Below are positions 61,109 through 64,000 of a stretch of 64,000 nucleotides of DNA, piece after piece. Where the stretch lies: the NCBI RefSeq assembly GCF_001645105.1, contig NZ_LKEG01000044.1, forward strand, positions 330,793 through 394,792, in the 5' to 3' direction. Positions within the stretch are counted from its first letter, which is position 1, and every line of letters begins with the position of its first letter. A program made the position numbers and the translations under genes. The DNA comes from Pseudomonas marginalis. GTDB taxonomy: Bacteria; Pseudomonadota; Gammaproteobacteria; Pseudomonadales; Pseudomonadaceae. A model generated the notes under the pieces. That model did no database searches. It saw nothing but the letters and a program-made list of their open reading frames with translations, and had not been told where the DNA came from.

Positions 61109-63018
61109 CAGGACAGCGCCTCCAGCTCCGCTTGCAGGGTTTCCAGCACTTCGAGGGCTTCCATCCAAGTCTCTTCCAATTGCCCTTCGCGGACCTTGAG
61201 CTTGGCCTGTTCAGCCAGCAGGTCGCGCAACTCGTCCTTACGGGCGGCTTCGTAGACGGCGCTGTCGCCCAAGCTGGTTTCGATTTTGGCCAGGCGCTCG
61301 TGCACCTTGCCCAACTCGGCCTCCAGCTTGTCGGCTTCACGCTTGTGCGGCGCCAATTGTTGGCGCAACGCAGCGGCAGCCTGACGCTGGGCTTTCTTGT
61401 CAGTCTTGTCGGGGTTGACCGGGGTATTGCTGACCGGCGCATTGCGCAGGCGGTAATCCGTCAGCCAGCGTGCGTAGTCATCCAGGTCGCCGTCGAATTC
61501 TTCGACTTTACCGTCCGCCACCAGCAGGAAATTATCCGTGGTGCTCTTGAGCAAGTGGCGATCGTGAGACACCACCAGTACCGCACCACTGAACTCTTGC
61601 AGGGCCATGGTCAGCGCCAGACGCATTTCCAGGTCCAGGTGGTTGGTCGGTTCGTCGAGCAGCAGCAGGTTCGGGCGGTCCCAGGCGATCAACGCCAGGG
61701 CCAGGCGGGCTTTTTCGCCGCCGGAGAAATTCAGCACCGGCTCATCGATGCGCGCGCCACGGAAGTCGAAACCACCGAGGAAGTCGCGCAGGGTTTGCTC
61801 GCGCTCGGTCGGCGCCAGGCGCTGCAAGTGCAGCAACGGGCTGGCCTTGGCGTCGAGGGAGTCCAACTGGTGCTGGGCGAAGTAGCCCACCACCGTGTTC
61901 TCGCCACGGGTCAAGCGCCCGGCCAGGGGCGAAAGCTCACCCGACAGGTTCTTGATCAGCGTCGACTTGCCCGCACCGTTAGGGCCGAGCAAACCGATGC
62001 GCGCACCTGGCGTGAGCTGCAGCTTCACTTTTTCCAGGATGGTTTTGTCGCCGTACCCCAAGCGGGCATCTGACAAGTCCAGCAGAGGGCTGGAGATCTT
62101 CGCCGACTCACGAAACACAAAGTCGAACGGCGAATCAACGTGGGCCGCCGACAGCTCTTCCATGCGTTCCAGGGCCTTGATCCGGCTCTGGGCCTGGCGG
62201 GCCTTGGTGGCCTGGGCCTTGAAACGGGCGATATAGCTTTCCATGTGCGCACGCTGCGCCTGCTGCTTTTCAAAGGCCTGTTGCTGCTGGGCCAGGCGTT
62301 CGGCGCGGGCGCGTTCGAATGCGGTGTAGCCGCCCCGGTAGAGCGTGATTTTCTTCTGTTCGACGTGGGCGATGTTGTCGACCACGGCGTCGAGGAAGTC
62401 CCGGTCGTGGGAAATCAGCAGCAAGGTGCCCTGATAGTTCTTGAGGAAGTCTTCCAGCCACAGGATCGCATCGAGGTCCAAGTGGTTGGTCGGTTCGTCG
62501 AGCAGCAGCAGATCCGAGGGGCACATCAGCGCCTGCGCCAGGTTCAGGCGCATGCGCCAGCCGCCGGAGAAGTCGGCGACCGGGCGGTCCATCTGTTCGT
62601 TGGTAAAGCCAAGGCCGGCGAGCATCTTGCGGGCGCGGGCGTCGGCGGTGTAACCGTCGGCGCTGTCGAGTTCCGAGTGCAGGCGGGCCTGAGCGGCGCC
62701 ATCCTGGGCTTTCTCGGCCTCGGCCAGGTCGTGTTGCACCTGGCGCAGGCGCAGGTCGCCATCGAGCACGTAGTCGATCGCGATGCGGTCCAGGGTGTCG
62801 ATCTCCTGGCGCATATGGGCGATACGCCAGTCGGCCGGCAGCAAGCAGTCCCCGGAGTCCGGGGTCAGCTCACCCAGCAACAGGGCGAACAACGTGGATT
62901 TGCCGGCACCGTTGGCACCGATCAGGCCGGCTTTGTGACCGGCGTGCAGGGTCAGCTCGGCGTCTTCGAGAAGACGTTGCGGGCCACGCTGTAATGTTAG
63001 GCTTTGAAGTCGGATCAT
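61108..63018 (-). CDS. ABC-F family ATPase (YheS type)
   Basis: From MIRLQSLTLQRGP (ATG at 63018) the product is 636 residues, the YheS length. Two ATPase domains: Walker A GANGAGKSTL (~35) and GPNGAGKSTL (~345), signatures FSGGWRMRLNLA and FSGGEKARLALA, Walker B LLLLDEPTNHLDL in both. A C-terminal coiled coil (~530-636, KREADKLEAELGKVHERLA) follows. ABC-F proteins act on the ribosome, not in transport. The track opening 82 codons earlier is unsupported. It heads a unit with the MscS gene. Confidence 0.95.
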   Translation of the reverse strand: MIRLQSLTLQRGPQRLLEDAELTLHAGHKAGLIGANGAGKSTLFALLLGELTPDSGDCLLPADWRIAHMRQEIDTLDRIAIDYVLDGDLRLRQVQHDLAEAEKAQDGAAQARLHSELDSADGYTADARARKMLAGLGFTNEQMDRPVADFSGGWRMRLNLAQALMCPSDLLLLDEPTNHLDLDAILWLEDFLKNYQGTLLLISHDRDFLDAVVDNIAHVEQKKITLYRGGYTAFERARAERLAQQQQAFEKQQAQRAHMESYIARFKAQATKARQAQSRIKALERMEELSAAHVDSPFDFVFRESAKISSPLLDLSDARLGYGDKTILEKVKLQLTPGARIGLLGPNGAGKSTLIKNLSGELSPLAGRLTRGENTVVGYFAQHQLDSLDAKASPLLHLQRLAPTEREQTLRDFLGGFDFRGARIDEPVLNFSGGEKARLALALIAWDRPNLLLLDEPTNHLDLEMRLALTMALQEFSGAVLVVSHDRHLLKSTTDNFLLVADGKVEEFDGDLDDYARWLTDYRLRNAPVSNTPVNPDKTDKKAQRQAAAALRQQLAPHKREADKLEAELGKVHERLAKIETSLGDSAVYEAARKDELRDLLAEQAKLKVREGQLEETWMEALEVLETLQAELEALS

Positions 63019-63068
63019 AATGGCGGCGGAGTCTACCAGCTTCGTTGGCCGCTGGCTTGGGTGTGAAT

Positions 63069-63536
63069 ATGTACGCTGACCTGTGGAGCTTTGCCCTCTC
63101 GACTTACGCCCGCCCGGACGTCGAAGCCGCTTGCCTGCGCTTGCAGGAGCAAGGGGCGGATGTGTGCCTGTTGCTGTGTGGCGCCTGGCTGGAGCAGCGC
63201 GCTGTGACAGTGACCGCCGAGCGCATACAGGCGCTGAAACAAATCGCCAGGCCCTGGCAGGCACAGGTGATCGAGCCGCTACGACGCGTACGCATGCAAT
63301 GGCGCGCCATGGCGCAGCAGGATGAGGATTTGGCGGGATTACGCGAGCGAGTCAAGGCTTTGGAGCTGGACGCCGAACGGCAGCTGTTGATGCGACTGGA
63401 AGCGTTGGCACAAACGTGGCCGACTGGCGAAGCGATGAATCAGCAACTGTGGCTGGAAGGACTGGCGGCTGAGGATGCCGCCAACCTTGACCACGACGCG
63501 CTGCAGCGGCTGCGCGTCGTGGCCACCAGCGCTTAG
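63069..63536 (+). CDS. TIGR02444 family protein
   Basis: The 155-residue protein starts MYADLWSFALSTYARPDVEA and matches the TIGR02444 family (VCLLLCGAWLEQRAVTVTAERIQAL; VIEPLRRVRMQWRAM). It is helical and soluble, of unknown function, and commonly found next to YheS-type genes. It is divergent from the ABC-F gene and overlaps the algP-like gene tail-to-tail by 4 nt. Confidence 0.9.
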   Translation: MYADLWSFALSTYARPDVEAACLRLQEQGADVCLLLCGAWLEQRAVTVTAERIQALKQIARPWQAQVIEPLRRVRMQWRAMAQQDEDLAGLRERVKALELDAERQLLMRLEALAQTWPTGEAMNQQLWLEGLAAEDAANLDHDALQRLRVVATSA

Positions 63537-64000
63537 GAAGCGCTGGTTGGGGTGGTGCTTGGCGCTACCGGTGCAGACGTGTTGCTGGCCGGTGCAGTTG
63601 GAGCGGTGGACGCTGTCGGGGCGGCAGCAGGTGTTGCTGGCTTGGCCGGTGCGGGTTTTGCGGCAGCGGGTTTGGTAACGGCTGGCTTGGCGGCTGGCTT
63701 TGCAGCAGCAGGTTTGGCAGCTGGCTTAGCGGCTGGTTTTGCAGCAGCCGGTTTAGCCACTGGCTTGGCAGCTGGTTTCGCAGCAGCGGTTTTAGCGGCT
63801 GGCTTGGCGGCTGGTTTTGCAGCAGCCGGTTTAGCGGCTGGCTTGGCGGCTGGTTTTGCAACAGCCGTTTTAGCAGCTGGCTTGGCAGCTGGTTTCGCAG
63901 CAGCGGTTTTAGCGGCTGGCTTGGCAGCTGGTTTCGCAGCAGCGGTTTTAGCGGCTGGCTTGGCGGCTGGTTTTGCAGCAGCCGTTTTAGCAACTGGCTT
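63533..64000 (-). CDS. algP: AlgP-like histone H1-type protein (partial, C-terminal part)
   Basis: The reading frame runs on the minus strand from the window edge to TAA at 63535-63533; the N-terminus is beyond 64000. It is Lys/Pro/Ala-rich, built of 13-residue repeats KPAAKPAAKTAAA (39 bp) and ends in a Pro/Ala/Ser/Thr tail (APTASTAPTAPASNTSAPVA). This matches AlgP (AlgR3), which resembles eukaryotic histone H1 and was linked to alginate gene expression in P. aeruginosa. The location after the YheS/TIGR02444 genes agrees with recalled PA5253 synteny. Confidence 0.9.
   Translation of the reverse strand, partial: KPVAKTAAAKPAAKPAAKTAAAKPAAKPAAKTAAAKPAAKPAAKTAVAKPAAKPAAKPAAAKPAAKPAAKTAAAKPAAKPVAKPAAAKPAAKPAAKPAAAKPAAKPAVTKPAAAKPAPAKPATPAAAPTASTAPTAPASNTSAPVAPSTTPTSAS
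63702..64000 (-). repeat. 39-bp tandem repeats in algP
   Basis: Seven whole units of 39 bp start at 63702, 63741, 63780, 63819, 63858, 63897 and 63936, with an eighth truncated at the window edge. Each begins GCAGCAGC or GCAACAGC and encodes a 13-residue KPAA-type repeat. Unit variants differ mainly at the ACC/CCG (Thr/Pro) position. Confidence 0.93.

Noticed and set aside
63702..64000. CRISPR-like or intergenic repeat near the window end
   Set aside because: The 39-bp period is in frame and encodes a 13-residue Lys/Pro/Ala repeat of an AlgP-type protein.

Overview
The window is a GC-rich chromosomal segment of a fluorescent-group Pseudomonas (P. fluorescens-like). Gene content and order match, from memory, the P. 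aeruginosa PA5214-PA5253 neighbourhood: gcvH-gcvT, an iron ABC transporter, ubiI-DUF4442-ubiH-pepP-ygfB, zapA, 6S RNA, a formyl-THF ligase, an ABC exporter, glpT, ubiD, rho, trxA, ppx, ppk, hemB, and a tail ending in algP. Most of it is vertically inherited core; REP palindromes of the Pseudomonas type fill many intergenic gaps.

Region by region. 1-4.4 kb: start of an Lrp/AsnC regulator (cut by the window edge) divergent from a small ACT-like protein, then an orphan GspE-type ATPase, a stomatin/NfeD pair and a DUF2388 protein. 4.5-6.5 kb: an outer-membrane barrel and a lone DegT-type aminotransferase. 6.5-11.1 kb (minus strand): gcvT-gcvH without gcvP, and a ferric-iron permease plus binding protein without their ATPase. 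11.2-16.0 kb (minus): the ubiquinone hydroxylase/PepP operon. 16.1-18.4 kb (plus): a small coiled-coil protein, zapA, 6S RNA, formyl-THF ligase and EVE-domain protein, with an unlisted 48-residue membrane protein on the minus strand. 18.4-23.2 kb: a three-gene HlyD/RbbA/ABC-2 exporter. 23.3-30.4 kb: a FliL-like secreted protein, a quinone oxidoreductase, GlpT with two GlpR-like operators, a ChaC-like enzyme, a TonB-dependent receptor and a PagP-like barrel. 30.5-36.7 kb (minus): ferredoxin-reductase/UbiD pair, an OafA-SGNH acyltransferase, Rho and thioredoxin.

37.1-45.4 kb looks accessory: a FadR-type regulator, a polar amino-acid ABC transporter and a four-gene chaperone-usher fimbrial operon with a DUF1120 subunit sit between trxA and ppx, which are neighbours in P. 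aeruginosa as I recall it. 45.9-50.9 kb: convergent ppx and ppk, then hemB. 51-56.3 kb: DedA, a sterol-desaturase-like hydroxylase, ElbB, a UPF0178 protein and a cytochrome c-FTR1 iron permease. 56.5-59.7 kb: a four-gene envelope operon (COG3014 lipoprotein, YcfL, LpoB, CsgG-like). 59.8-64 kb: LysE exporter, small MscS channel, YheS-type ABC-F protein, a TIGR02444 protein and the C-terminal part of AlgP with 13-residue repeats.

I found no phage, insertion sequence, CRISPR array, tRNA or rRNA. The most unusual structural signal is a set of REP palindromes whose arms are extended by mirrored tandem 17-18-bp units at three loci (about 9.88, 47.4 and 53.7 kb).
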